The notes: generated from the sequence alone by a model not told the origin. A stretch of DNA of 64,000 bases from Methanospirillum lacunae (GCF_046195335.1 NZ_CP176093.1), one strand, 5' to 3'; counted from the first letter of the stretch, positions 47,588 through 55,840 are shown. Numbers and translations are program-made.

Positions 47588-50500
47588 CAGATATCATCCC
47601 CGAACACCTGTTCACGCAGGCGGAGCACATCCATCAGTTCACCGTTAGGCAGTTCAGTAAGCCAGTTTTCTCCAGCAGATATGACCTGATCTGCGACAGT
47701 TCGTTTTCGTGCAATCATCTCATGTATCTGTTCTTCAAGAGTTCCTGCCGTGATCATCATGTGGACCTGCACGGTTTTTGTCTGTCCTATCCGGTATGTC
47801 CTGTCAGTGGCCTGATCTTCGACTGCAGGGTTCCACCACCGGTCTATGTGAAACACATGATTTGCCTGCATGAGGTTCAGGCCCGTTCCCCCTGCCCTGA
47901 GTGAGATTACAAAGAAACGGGGGCCGTCAGGTTTTGCAAACCTCGCGATCATTTCTTCCCGTTTCATCCTGGGTGTTGAACCGGTCAGGAGCAGCACTTC
48001 ACGCTCCAGTGACTGGTGCAGAGTTCTGGCAAGATCTTTTGCAAATGTTGCATACTGGGTAAAGATAATTGCACCATCACCTTCATCCCTGACCTCTTCC
48101 AGCATCTCAACAAGACGCTGAACTTTCCCGGATCGCAGTGGTTCCATCGCGGGAACTGATCCATGGTCCGGATAATTGCAGATCTGCTTTAACCTGGTAA
48201 GAGCTGAAAGAACCCGCCCTTTTCTGGCTATTCCTGCAACCGACTGGAGATCCCTGGCAAGATCGTTTACGGTACTCTGGTAAAGTGCTGCCTGCTCATG
48301 AGTCAGAGTGCAGTAAACCTCCATCTCCATCTTCTCAGGAAGATCAGAAATGACTGTTTTATCGGTCTTTACACGTCTTAACAGGAATGGCCTGATGATC
48401 CTTCTCAGTTCCGCTGCCTTTTCTTCTGCTCCCCCTTTCTCTATCGGGTTTGCATACATCTTCTGAAATGCTGCAAATGAACCCAGATATCCCGGGTTTA
48501 TCGTCTCCATCAATGCCCACAGTTCGGTAAGATGGTTCTCGACCGGTGTTCCAGTGAGGGCAATTCTGTGATCTGCTTCAAGTATTCTCACGGCCTGGAA
48601 CTGTTTAGTCTGTGGGTTTTTGACATTCTGAACCTCATCAAGAATAAGCACGGCGTATGTAATCCCGGAAAGGAGTTCCATATCCCTGGGAATGAGTGCA
48701 TACGAGGTGATTATCAGATCATATGATCGGGCCTTTTCAAGGTATGCTTTCCCTTTCAGCCGGGAGGATCCATGGTGAACAAAACAGGACAACCCCGGAG
48801 CAAACCGTGCCAGTTCACGTTCCCAGTTCCCAATGATTGAAGTTGGACAGATTATGAGAGAAGGCCCGGAGAGGCCCCCGTTCTCTTTTGCACAAAGCAG
48901 GTAGGCTATTGTTTGTGGTGTCTTGCCTAAGCCCATATCATCTGCTAAACATGCCCCGAATCCGAGCGAACGACACCTGAGCAGGAATGAAACTCCAATC
49001 TCCTGGTATGGCCTCAGTATCCCGTTGAAGGTTTGAGGAATCTGAACATTTGTATGACTCCAGCCTTCCCGTACTCCTCTGATTAAGTCTGTTGTCCAGT
49101 CATCTCCGGGATTGATTGAGAGATCTGCATCCGGACTTTCAGATCGTGCAACCATCTTCAGGAGTTCTGCAACCGAAGCACGGTGTTTTTTGTATTGCTT
49201 TTCGATGGCCTTTATCCTGAGATCCAGTGCAGGTCTGTCAATGGTGACCCACCGTTTTCCTGCTCTCACGGTTGTGATCTGTTGCTCAACCATCTGTCTG
49301 AATGCTGCAGGTTCGATGAAATCGTCTCCGACAGCAATTCGGTAATCATAGTGGAGCAGGCTTGCAAGTCCTACCGTTGAGTTGAAACCTTTTTCCTGCT
49401 GTCTCTGGAAAGAGAGGTCAATCCGGGCAGGCTCCAGCGGCCGTCCCCACCAGTCAGGACAGATAAATTCAATCCCACCCTCCCGAATCCGGGTAACGTC
49501 GTGACTTAAAAATCTGATAAGGTCTGATTCAGGAATCCTTATCACTGGATCGAAGTTGGTTCTGAATGTTATCTCTGACTTCGGCAGATTCGCAGTAGTT
49601 TGAACTTTTACCGCTGCATCATGTAAGAGTTTTATGAGTTCATCATCACCGGGTAAGGGGATTGGTGTTTTTTTTCCTTGTCCAAGTCGACTGGCAGGAA
49701 CCAGAAGATCTGGATGATCTGCTGATCTCACCAGGAAGGTGATCACCCATTCGGGTGGTTGTTTCTCATTTTTGGATGAACTACTGGCTATGTCCTCATC
49801 AATCCTGGCAACCACTGTCCATGGAAGATCGTCAGGGATATCAATGTTTTCGGTGTCAGTCCACTGGTCAAACTTCCCTTTCCATCCATTGGTTATCTGT
49901 GGGTTTGTGATCGGCATCTTGTGCCTCTCATATCCCTGAAGATAATAGAGGGCAGTCAGTTCCTGGGAATATTTGAGCCTCTCTATCGGGGTAAACCTGG
50001 AGATGAGATCCTCTGGATCGGTCTGGGTGGTAAGGAAGATAATACGGGCGATTATTGATTCAATAAACAGAATTACGGAATCTTTTCTCCCGGATATTTT
50101 TGAGCCCTCTGCGTACCTAAGAAAACTCTGTTGAATTGGAGGCATTGCTCTCGCAAGAGAATCAATCCGGTGTTCATCATAAGATGAGGGGATAAGTTTC
50201 CACCTGGTGCAGACCCCTCCATTTTGATAAATTCCTGATGACGGGAGGTATCTTCCTCTGATCACCATCTCTCTTGCCAAGCCGGTACAACCCCGCCAGA
50301 AACGAAGACTTCCCCCGTCAATCCATGAACCTGATGCATTGCCTTCAGGAAGATATAGCAGGAATTCAGATTGGCAGACCACAACGGGGACTTCAAAGAA
50401 ACCTGATGAATCAGGCTCTTTCTGGGTTGTTTCATACCGGGATGCGAATTCAGGAGATGCAACGATCTTTCCGTTTGCTGTTGGGAACTCGATTTTACAT

Positions 50501-50739
50501 GAGCCATGAGATGGGACTGGTTGTTTTCTTCCCTCCTTATTCTGGCTTGATTGAATCAGGGCAAAGAGGTGCTCTGTACTACTGGCAAATGGATGGTTTG
50601 GCGCAGAATCTGTTCCTCCTGAAATCGGGATTGATCCTGATTCTCCAGTTTCTCCAAACAGGGTAAGTGAGAATGGCTGGTGTGGATTATACAGGGCATG
50701 CAGGATAATTGAGGTATCTGAACGATGAGAGGATGACAA
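47587..50739 (-). CDS. SNF2-family DNA-dependent ATPase
   Basis: About 1050 residues. The C-terminal half has the two RecA lobes: Walker A DDMGLGKTPQT, the DEVQ box in LILDEVQNVKNP, LTGTPVENHLTELW, and in lobe two FTQYATF, LRAGGTGLNL and HIDRWWNPAVEDQATDR with QATDRTYRIGQ. The N-terminal half is the SNF2-associated domain of bacterial HepA-like proteins. A TTG at 50739 is preferred because GGAGG lies five bases before it; the longer frame starts at TTG 50751. No ATG or GTG serves. It translocates on duplex DNA, perhaps in repair or remodelling. Confidence 0.92.
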   Translation of the reverse strand: MSSSHRSDTSIILHALYNPHQPFSLTLFGETGESGSIPISGGTDSAPNHPFASSTEHLFALIQSSQNKEGRKQPVPSHGSCKIEFPTANGKIVASPEFASRYETTQKEPDSSGFFEVPVVVCQSEFLLYLPEGNASGSWIDGGSLRFWRGCTGLAREMVIRGRYLPSSGIYQNGGVCTRWKLIPSSYDEHRIDSLARAMPPIQQSFLRYAEGSKISGRKDSVILFIESIIARIIFLTTQTDPEDLISRFTPIERLKYSQELTALYYLQGYERHKMPITNPQITNGWKGKFDQWTDTENIDIPDDLPWTVVARIDEDIASSSSKNEKQPPEWVITFLVRSADHPDLLVPASRLGQGKKTPIPLPGDDELIKLLHDAAVKVQTTANLPKSEITFRTNFDPVIRIPESDLIRFLSHDVTRIREGGIEFICPDWWGRPLEPARIDLSFQRQQEKGFNSTVGLASLLHYDYRIAVGDDFIEPAAFRQMVEQQITTVRAGKRWVTIDRPALDLRIKAIEKQYKKHRASVAELLKMVARSESPDADLSINPGDDWTTDLIRGVREGWSHTNVQIPQTFNGILRPYQEIGVSFLLRCRSLGFGACLADDMGLGKTPQTIAYLLCAKENGGLSGPSLIICPTSIIGNWERELARFAPGLSCFVHHGSSRLKGKAYLEKARSYDLIITSYALIPRDMELLSGITYAVLILDEVQNVKNPQTKQFQAVRILEADHRIALTGTPVENHLTELWALMETINPGYLGSFAAFQKMYANPIEKGGAEEKAAELRRIIRPFLLRRVKTDKTVISDLPEKMEMEVYCTLTHEQAALYQSTVNDLARDLQSVAGIARKGRVLSALTRLKQICNYPDHGSVPAMEPLRSGKVQRLVEMLEEVRDEGDGAIIFTQYATFAKDLARTLHQSLEREVLLLTGSTPRMKREEMIARFAKPDGPRFFVISLRAGGTGLNLMQANHVFHIDRWWNPAVEDQATDRTYRIGQTKTVQVHMMITAGTLEEQIHEMIARKRTVADQVISAGENWLTELPNGELMDVLRLREQVFGDDI

Positions 50740-50830
50740 GAAGGCCTCCAATATTTGCCTATATTATTATCTTCAGAGACTTTATGGTGTTCGGAGGGGC
50801 AGCATGGAAGCCAATATCTAATTGCTGAGA

Positions 50831-51091
50831 TTATAACAGCAATGACTCAAAACGAATCCATTTCAGAAGTCCGGACAACTGGCTGATATGATCCATAGAT
50901 GTAGCCGCGAGAGCTAAAGGATCAACTGTGACAGATCCGTCTTCCTTTTCTTCGATTGACTCAACCACCAATACAGTGAACTCCATTGAAGATGCAGCCA
51001 GTTTCATATACTGCCGGTACATGAGGTAAAGCCCAACTACATTTACAATCGTCGCGCCGCCGAGAAAACCACTTACAATCTCCCAGGTCAT
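50831..51091 (-). CDS. Small membrane protein coupled to a broken secreted-protein gene
   Basis: 86 residues. One hydrophobic N-terminal segment (IVSGFLGGATIVNVVGLYLMY, about 5-25) is followed by a basic turn and an acidic soluble part (VVESIEEKEDGSVTVDPL). The ATG overlaps the stop of the upstream gene by four bases (ATGA), so translation is coupled. The upstream gene carries a nonsense codon, so expression may be reduced. No family recognised; it belongs to the same gene group as the NNPWGC-family protein. Confidence 0.6.
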   Translation of the reverse strand: MTWEIVSGFLGGATIVNVVGLYLMYRQYMKLAASSMEFTVLVVESIEEKEDGSVTVDPLALAATSMDHISQLSGLLKWIRFESLLL

Positions 51092-51642
51092 AACCTCCCT
51101 CCATAACTCACAAAGTCCCTCACGCTCATATTTCCAGATACGAACCCTCTGGTTTTCTGAGTGTCATTCCCTTCAAACTGTGATCCGAACCCAATCATAC
51201 CGGAACCGTTCACCACGGTTCCCCCGGTCAGTCCGGACCCAACAACCCGCGAGATCTCATAACTTCCATTCTGCAGCATCCCCGTAGTATTCAGATCAGA
51301 TACCTGGGCGGCCTGCACCCGGGATTCAGTCAGAAATGTACATCCGACTTCATCCAACACCGTCGGACGAGTCCGGGAATTCGCATAATCAGACGCTATG
51401 ATCGGACCGTTTCCCCTGACTATCAGGTCAGTCTGAAATTCATCATCTCCGGTAATGGTCCTGGATAATTGAGATTAATCCACTGCCATAACACGGGATG
51501 CGAACGATCCATTTTCGTTATTCCCGGAGCTCGCGATCATCATCGTTCCATCAGTTGAAATGGACGTACTGACATAATCAGCACCAACGAAAGCCGCGAG
51601 GACCAGGAATATGCCACCGGATAAAACTAATTTCCAATTCAT
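51088..51642 (-). pseudogene. Secreted protein gene broken by one in-frame TAA
   Basis: A single frame runs from ATG 51642 (signal peptide LVLSGGIFLVLAAFVGA) through SISTDGTMMIASSGN to a TAA at 51475-51477. It continues in the same frame with RTITGDDEFQTDLIVRGNG, then DEVGCTFLTESRVQAAQ and a Gly-rich domain, to the true stop at 51088. The full product would have 184 residues. The codon is TAA, so neither pyrrolysine (TAG) nor selenocysteine (TGA) decoding explains it. It lies 31 bases downstream of the NNPWGC gene, apparently in its operon. Confidence 0.8.
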
Positions 51643-51673
51643 ATTCCGCCTCGGTTGGAAAAGAAAAGGAAAT

Positions 51674-52177
51674 TTAAGCGAGTAGAGCCACAGTGTCAGC
51701 CCAGGACTCGATACCGGTGAGGATCGAATCAGACTCGTAGCTTGAAACTGTCACACTGTCACGCTTGAATGTGACATTGAAGTTTTCACCATTTGAGCTG
51801 TGAGCTTTGAGTGTACAGCTGAATGAATCCTCAGAACTGTCATGTGAAGGAGTTCCACCCATCGCAGTCCCAAGTGCAACGGTCCCCAGGATCGTGGTGA
51901 TATCAGTGTTGAACGCTGCGGAAGTTGGAGCCTTCACTGAGATCTGACCGACCGTCTTGGCTTCTCCATTTTCATAGACGATCTTCCCTGAGTAGTACTC
52001 AGACCCACGGACAACAGCGGCAACGTTCTTTCCGGCTGAAGTATATGCAACACAACCCCAGGGGTTGTTATCGATCACATCCTGGATAAGTGCCAGGAAT
52101 GCAGTAATTGTTCCGATCGGAGTGGTAAGTTTCCTCTCCGCTGACTTTACTGCACCTTTTGCTACAAAGTCTGCTAT
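51674..52177 (-). CDS. NNPWGC-family protein, unknown function
   Basis: The annotated start codons GTG, ATG and TTG are absent near the homologous N-terminus. The frame continues upstream of GTG 52078 to an ATA at 52177, which aligns exactly with the ATG of the partial copy at 54442 and has a GGTGGAG site about 9 bases upstream. From ATA the protein has 167 residues: a basic amphipathic N-terminus (ADFVAKGAVKSAERKLTTP), NNPWGCVAY, EYYSGKIVYENGEAKTVG, GGTPSHDSSEDSFSC and a C-terminal WADTVALLA. There is no signal peptide. Two broken copies occur in this window. Function unknown. Confidence 0.7.
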   Translation of the reverse strand: MADFVAKGAVKSAERKLTTPIGTITAFLALIQDVIDNNPWGCVAYTSAGKNVAAVVRGSEYYSGKIVYENGEAKTVGQISVKAPTSAAFNTDITTILGTVALGTAMGGTPSHDSSEDSFSCTLKAHSSNGENFNVTFKRDSVTVSSYESDSILTGIESWADTVALLA

Positions 52178-52310
52178 CTTTTTTCTCCACCCGGACTTTT
52201 CCGGTATAAATAGATTTGCCGCGAGTATTTATATAGAAAAAATTGGGAGTGAAACGCACGAAGATTTTTAAGTGAAATTACATATCAGGCATGTCTATGT
52301 GTGGGCAAGA
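52104..52310 (-). repeat. Left copy of a diverged direct repeat (pair 1)
   Basis: This stretch (the 5' end and upstream region of the NNPWGC gene) recurs in diverged form at 54362-54585, same orientation. The best conserved blocks are TCTCCACCCGGA, GTATAAATAGATTT, GCGAGTAT and TATGTGTGG. The two copies flank an AT-rich block of three genes at 52.4-54.36 kb. Confidence 0.75.
52225..52237 (-). promoter_or_regulatory. Candidate TATA box of the NNPWGC gene
   Basis: On the minus strand TCTATATAAATAC lies about 50 bases before the ATA start and about 35 bases before the GGTGGAG site, leaving room for a short leader. A second TATA-like CTATTTATAC is at 52204-52213. The rest of 52178-52427 is AT-rich without a gene. 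Confidence 0.45.
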
Positions 52311-52427
52311 AATTATACTTGAATTTTTACATTAAATATCAACGATTTTTGTAATGGGATATATATTTTCAATTTCTATCTTGAGTAAATAGAAGTTTCT
52401 TAAAATATATCCTATTGTAATATTTTC

Positions 52428-53243
52428 TTAAATCAAGGATCCAGTTTTTTCGATAGAATATTCAAAGAAACCCTCATTTGATAAACCACTTAAAATGCAA
52501 TCGCGCTTTGTGCTATCACTATCTAGGGATGGGTCTTTTAAAAATTCATTAAGGGACTCAATATTCGGCCAATTATCGTTAATAACTTTAATAGAAAAGA
52601 TCTTTGATTCTGTAACTGCTCGAATCTCTTTTATTCTCTTTGTTAACCATAAATTTAAATCAACTCGTGAAAACGTAGAATCTTCACTTAGATGAGTATG
52701 TGTGCATATATTTTTCTCTAATTTCTTCCTTAGATCATCAGGTAAGTTTGATTCCTCTGGTAAATTAGACATAAATGGAAGTTTACTATTTATCAAATAA
52801 GCTTTCTCAATTTGATTAATATTAGAAAAAACCGCAACACATTCTATCAAGGTTCCATTAGTTGCAAAAATGTGAGAATTTAAATCATTATATTTAGGTA
52901 AAAATTTTTGTTGCAACCACTTTTCGAATTGATATATATCATTAAAGTCATCGGTTTCTTCAGGGTCTCCTTCAGGTTCTCCATCAACATTAAGAGGTGG
53001 ATTGGGGTAAAAATCAATAGTAATTTTAACCATAACAAAATAATGCCTAAATAATATAAAATTCTTATTTTTGAATTTAGTAGCCGTATCTGAAAATATA
53101 GTAACTCTCGCCACTAAAATTTGTGGGTAAAATCTATAGAAATTCAATCCGAAAATAAAGTGGCCAAAGGCACTACTTATCCCTTCTAATAAATTTTGTA
53201 AATCGAGCGGGAATTCAACCACATTCGAAATGATTTTCACCAA
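52428..53243 (-). CDS. Hypothetical AT-rich gene in island
   Basis: The frame has 271 codons; an internal ATG at 53033 (MVKITIDFYPNPPL) gives a more ordinary soluble start of about 200 residues. Acidic and aromatic-rich with no membrane helix or recognised motif. One stretch (FEKWLQQKFLPKY) is helical and another (KKLEKNICTHTHLS) has a Cys/His pair. Base composition is much richer in A and T than the flanking chromosome, suggesting transfer. It lies inside the first cargo block and is divergent from the TPR gene. Confidence 0.5.
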   Translation of the reverse strand: MVKIISNVVEFPLDLQNLLEGISSAFGHFIFGLNFYRFYPQILVARVTIFSDTATKFKNKNFILFRHYFVMVKITIDFYPNPPLNVDGEPEGDPEETDDFNDIYQFEKWLQQKFLPKYNDLNSHIFATNGTLIECVAVFSNINQIEKAYLINSKLPFMSNLPEESNLPDDLRKKLEKNICTHTHLSEDSTFSRVDLNLWLTKRIKEIRAVTESKIFSIKVINDNWPNIESLNEFLKDPSLDSDSTKRDCILSGLSNEGFFEYSIEKTGSLI

Positions 53244-53432
53244 ATCTGATACCGAGATAGATTGAGGTTATACTAATGAAATATCTTTATTCTAAATGTG
53301 GGAATTTGATATCTGACTGAACCAATTATATTTTATTCTTTTTTAAAACAATGATAGAATTCGGATTACCAAGTCAAATAAATATCAACGAGACTATAAT
53401 TCACCTGTTTTAGACATGCAAAAGGTCTATGC

Positions 53433-54128
53433 ATGAATAGTAATAATTTAGAATTATTTCTAAAGTACTCTGGAGTATTCATGCTAGGTATATTATTAAA
53501 AAAACAAAATCCACGTGAACTTTATGATAATGGGATAAATGCGTATAAAAAGGGGGACTATAAAGTAGCTATTAAATTTCTCTCTAAATCATTAAAAAAT
53601 GATAAAGAGAATCCAAAAATAATGAATGCTATGGCTCTATGTTACTCAAAAATGGATAATAATATAACAGCGAAATATTATTTGTTAAAAGCATGTAAAA
53701 AATCTCCTATCAATGAAACCTATAAAAAAAACCTTGCAATAATTGACAATATAGAAAATCAAAAGAAGGAAGCGGAAAAGAAAAAAATAGAGATTGATAA
53801 GCAAAATAAGGAGAGAGAATATCAAGAAAAAGTTTCAAAGAGATTGGAAGCAGAAAAGCGAAAATCTGGAAAAATAATTGATGAATATCGCCGAACATGT
53901 AATAAATGTGGAAAAGTTTGGCATTCTCTCGTTTCAAGAGAGAAGGAATTGGCAAAATTAAAAAGTGATTATGAGTGGAGATCAATACCGTGCTGTTCTG
54001 GATTATTAACAGCCCCTCAATACCAACGAAACCGAGATGCAGTTTCTTCAGATATTGAAATGTTAAAACAATGCCCAAATTGTAAATCAAAGGATTATAA
54101 TGAGGAAATAGTTTCACATGAAGTGTAA
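53433..54128 (+). CDS. TPR, coiled-coil and zinc-ribbon protein
   Basis: A 231-residue protein in very AT-rich DNA. An N-terminal hydrophobic stretch (LFLKYSGVFMLGILL) is followed by two to three TPR units (about 27-100, YDNGINAYKKGDYKVAIKFL). A long charged coiled coil (about 105-150) leads to a zinc-ribbon-like end with CNKCGKVW, a CC pair and CPNCKSKDY. The combination suggests a membrane-associated adaptor that binds proteins or nucleic acid. Its last 11 bases overlap the yidD-like gene, so the two are coupled. Family not recognised. Confidence 0.65.
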   Translation: MNSNNLELFLKYSGVFMLGILLKKQNPRELYDNGINAYKKGDYKVAIKFLSKSLKNDKENPKIMNAMALCYSKMDNNITAKYYLLKACKKSPINETYKKNLAIIDNIENQKKEAEKKKIEIDKQNKEREYQEKVSKRLEAEKRKSGKIIDEYRRTCNKCGKVWHSLVSREKELAKLKSDYEWRSIPCCSGLLTAPQYQRNRDAVSSDIEMLKQCPNCKSKDYNEEIVSHEV

Positions 54129-54357
54129 TTTTTTCTCCATTTTATCCATTAAATTGATTGAAAAAGTTTGGCATGGGAATTACGGAAGAAAATTTGTCAA
54201 AAATAATCATATTATTTGCAGATTTTATCCAACTTGCTCAAATTATGCAATACTGGCCATAAGGAAGCATGGATTTATCAAAGGCTGGGTTTTAGTTTAT
54301 CGAAGATTAATGCGATGCAATCCATATAACACAGATTCTGCTGTTGATTTTCCTTGA
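54118..54357 (+). CDS. yidD: YidD-like membrane protein insertion efficiency factor
   Basis: A 79-residue protein with the YidD core CRFYPTCSNYAILAIRKHG (about 39-57), then FIKGWVLVYRRLMRCNPYN, matching the family's CRFxPTCSxYxxxAxxxxG and RRLxRCxP. An amphipathic N-terminal segment fits membrane association. In bacteria YidD assists YidC-mediated membrane protein insertion. It is coupled to the TPR/zinc-ribbon gene rather than to rnpA or yidC as in bacteria. The AT-rich codon use and island location suggest acquisition by transfer. Confidence 0.88.
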   Translation: MKCNFFSILSIKLIEKVWHGNYGRKFVKNNHIICRFYPTCSNYAILAIRKHGFIKGWVLVYRRLMRCNPYNTDSAVDFP

Positions 54358-54361
54358 ATAA

Positions 54362-54442
54362 TATCGCAGTGACGGTCCTGAATGGAGTAGTCAGTTTTCT
54401 CTCTGCTGACTTTACCGCTCCTTTGGAAACAAAGTCTGTCAT
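54362..54442 (-). pseudogene. N-terminal remnant of an NNPWGC-family gene
   Basis: From ATG 54442 the minus strand reads TDFVSKGAVKSAERKLTTP, nearly identical to the N-terminus of the gene at 51674-52177. The match ends at about codon 27, where the sequence changes to the 3' end of yidD on the other strand. It shows that an ATG stands where the intact copy has ATA. Confidence 0.8.
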
Positions 54443-54585
54443 CTATTTTTTCTCCACCCGGATTATACCTGTATAAATAGATTTTCCGCGAGTATACACA
54501 AAGAATAAAGAGAGAATAGACGGGCAGAGATATATTCGGTAAATTTAATTTTGAGTCAGTTTATGTGTGGCCAGACAAAAACCGA
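54362..54585 (-). repeat. Right copy of a diverged direct repeat (pair 1)
   Basis: This is the partner of 52104-52310. It contains the NNPWGC gene 5' end, its ribosome site, the TATAAATAGATTT block and the TATGTGTGG block in the same order and orientation. Homology stops abruptly at 54362, four bases after the yidD stop. Confidence 0.75.
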
Positions 54586-54596
54586 ATGTTAGATTA

Positions 54597-54827
54597 TCAA
54601 AATAGCAATAGAACCGACAACAGATCTTCAATATCAATTCCGGCTTGTTTGATTATGGCCTTCAGGGTACCCCGGTCAAGTTCATGATGATCAGGAACGA
54701 CGATGGTTCGTTGATTATCATGACTTTTCAGAACAATATGACTTCCTTTCTGATGATCGATAGAGTAACCCAGCCGAACCAAAGCGTTAATTACTTTTCT
54801 AGCAGGAAGAAGAGGAAACTTTGTCAT
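54597..54827 (-). CDS. hicA: HicA-type toxin (mRNA interferase)
   Basis: A 76-residue HicA/YcfA-like protein: PLLPARKVINALVRLGY, then the double-stranded RNA-binding-like motif HQKGSHIVLKS with the active-site His30, and TIVVPDHHELDRGTLKAIIKQAGI. It cleaves mRNA when free of HicB. It follows hicB by four bases, so the antitoxin is made first. The length is full for the family and the key His is present, so it is likely functional. Confidence 0.92.
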   Translation of the reverse strand: MTKFPLLPARKVINALVRLGYSIDHQKGSHIVLKSHDNQRTIVVPDHHELDRGTLKAIIKQAGIDIEDLLSVLLLF

Positions 54828-54831
54828 TCCG

Positions 54832-55056
54832 TTATACGTTTACCAGAACTTCTCTGACACAAACCTGACTTGCCCGAAGAGAAATCGCTTCATTCTGAGT
54901 TGATTCCAGGTATGCCTCTATTGCTTCCTTAGAATTTTCAGTAGCTTCCTCGATAGTCCTCCCCTGGGTGATACAACCAGGAAGACCTGGGACAGTTACT
55001 ACAAACCATCCATCTTCTCCAGGTTCAATCACGACATTGAATTTTTGAAACATCAT
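54832..55056 (-). CDS. hicB: HicB-type antitoxin
   Basis: About 74 residues from ATG 55056 (the frame opens at 55092). It shows the HicB fold text FNVVIEPGEDGWFVVTVPGLPGCITQG (quoted in parts: GEDGWFVVTVPGLPGC) and the helix TIEEATENSKEAIEAYLES. A TATA-like TATTTTAAAG at about 55110-55120 would place transcription near 55090, which favours the internal ATG. There is no obvious C-terminal DNA-binding domain, so repression of the operon may depend on the complex. Confidence 0.9.
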   Translation of the reverse strand: MMFQKFNVVIEPGEDGWFVVTVPGLPGCITQGRTIEEATENSKEAIEAYLESTQNEAISLRASQVCVREVLVNV

Positions 55057-55231
55057 ATTCACTTTTGTTTGGAATGGTATTATCTGTACCATATCTCTAT
55101 GTTTGTATCATCTTTAAAATACCTAATAATGGTTGATGTCAGATAATCAGGATCTCAGGGAAATGGAAAAATTTACCGCAGCGTCCTCGGATATACCTGG
55201 TAATGCAAATCCTTCATATTGTTGTTCATTC

Positions 55232-55423
55232 TCACAACCTTGATAAAAAATGATCCTCACAAATATCATGGATGTAATCCCATACTCCCATAGCCGTAGG
55301 TCGTTTCCCGGGAATGGCTAAATCCCGCTCTTTGTATCGCAACCAAAACAAATTTCTGCATAACTCAGAATCGTACTGATACCCTGGTTCCACCTCCTTA
55401 CCACAGTATTTACACTGGCTCAT
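55232..55423 (-). CDS. Small zinc-finger protein
   Basis: 63 residues beginning SQCKYCGKEVEPGY, with a CxxC pair and a later single Cys (ELCRN) and CEDHF that could complete a zinc site. Its ATG overlaps the stop of the 47-codon gene upstream (ATGA). A truncated copy, CKYCGKEVEP then unrelated sequence, lies at 60490-60539. Function unknown; small zinc proteins of this kind are common in archaeal plasmids and viruses. Confidence 0.65.
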   Translation of the reverse strand: MSQCKYCGKEVEPGYQYDSELCRNLFWLRYKERDLAIPGKRPTAMGVWDYIHDICEDHFLSRL

Positions 55424-55563
55424 TTCTTCGGCAATTCACACGTTTTAGGAATAGTAATCGGATTGGTGATTGGACTAGGATTTTTATCACAGTAAAAACC
55501 ACGGGTTCCAACCATGACCAACGGACAGGATTTACAGGATTCTACGATAATGACCCGGGTCAT
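55420..55563 (-). CDS. 47-residue cysteine-pair protein, left copy
   Basis: A short gene reading TRVIIVESCKSCPLVMVG and GFYCDKNPSP, with a CxxC and two further cysteines (YC and TCELPKK), enough for a zinc site. It starts in TAATG overlapping the stop of the exonuclease remnant and ends in ATGA overlapping the zinc-finger start. A second copy at 60536-60679 has the same length, which argues that this is a real gene. Confidence 0.65.
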   Translation of the reverse strand: MTRVIIVESCKSCPLVMVGTRGFYCDKNPSPITNPITIPKTCELPKK

Positions 55564-55840
55564 TATCTGATAATCTCCATCATTCCAATTGAGTTCTCAT
55601 CTCCATACCGCCAGATTCCCCGCTCAAAACCGGAAAAAAAGATCTCTTTACAGGCCTCTGTGTCGACAAGAGCGTCGTGGCAGTCGATAAGATTCGCTTT
55701 AGCAATAATTTCGTATGCTTCTGAAAGCTTGGGAAATTTATATCCTGAATTCCCATTTCCCCGTGGTAACCTACAAAAGCGGTAGAGTGTGCCATCATGC
55801 AGAATTGAGGTTTCGATAGCTGATTGCTGTTTATGTTCGC
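55563..55840 (-). pseudogene. 3' fragment of a DEDDh exonuclease gene
   Basis: Read from the junction, this has an open frame, EHKQQSAIETSILHDGTLYR then LPRGNGNSGYKFPKLSEAY, then the exonuclease motif III text DCHDALVDTEACKEIFF, ending MMEIIR. The DNA polymerase III epsilon-like N-terminal half, with the DxE site, is missing: at about 55840 the sequence changes to unrelated DNA. The fuller but frameshifted copy is at 60679-61284. Confidence 0.8.

Larger units (their letters stand above)
55386..55840 (-). repeat. Left copy of a diverged direct repeat (pair 2)
   Basis: About 455 bases spanning the zinc-finger 5' end, the 47-codon gene and the 3' half of a DEDDh exonuclease gene. It recurs at 60502-60955 in the same orientation with roughly one difference in seven bases by eye. 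Well conserved blocks include CGCCAGATTCCCCGCTCAA and GGAAAAAAAGATCTCTTTAC. The pair flanks the selenium/sulfur gene block. Confidence 0.85.

Noticed and set aside
47485..47904. 139-codon plus-strand frame opposite the SNF2 and SWIM genes
   Set aside because: Fully antisense to two strongly supported genes.
51475..51477. Recoding of the in-frame stop as pyrrolysine or selenocysteine
   Set aside because: The codon is TAA; pyrrolysine uses TAG and selenocysteine uses TGA.
54118..54357. Chance frame in AT-rich DNA instead of YidD
   Set aside because: The conserved Cys, RFYPTCS and RRLMRC elements occur at correct spacing and the length is normal for the family, so it was kept as real.
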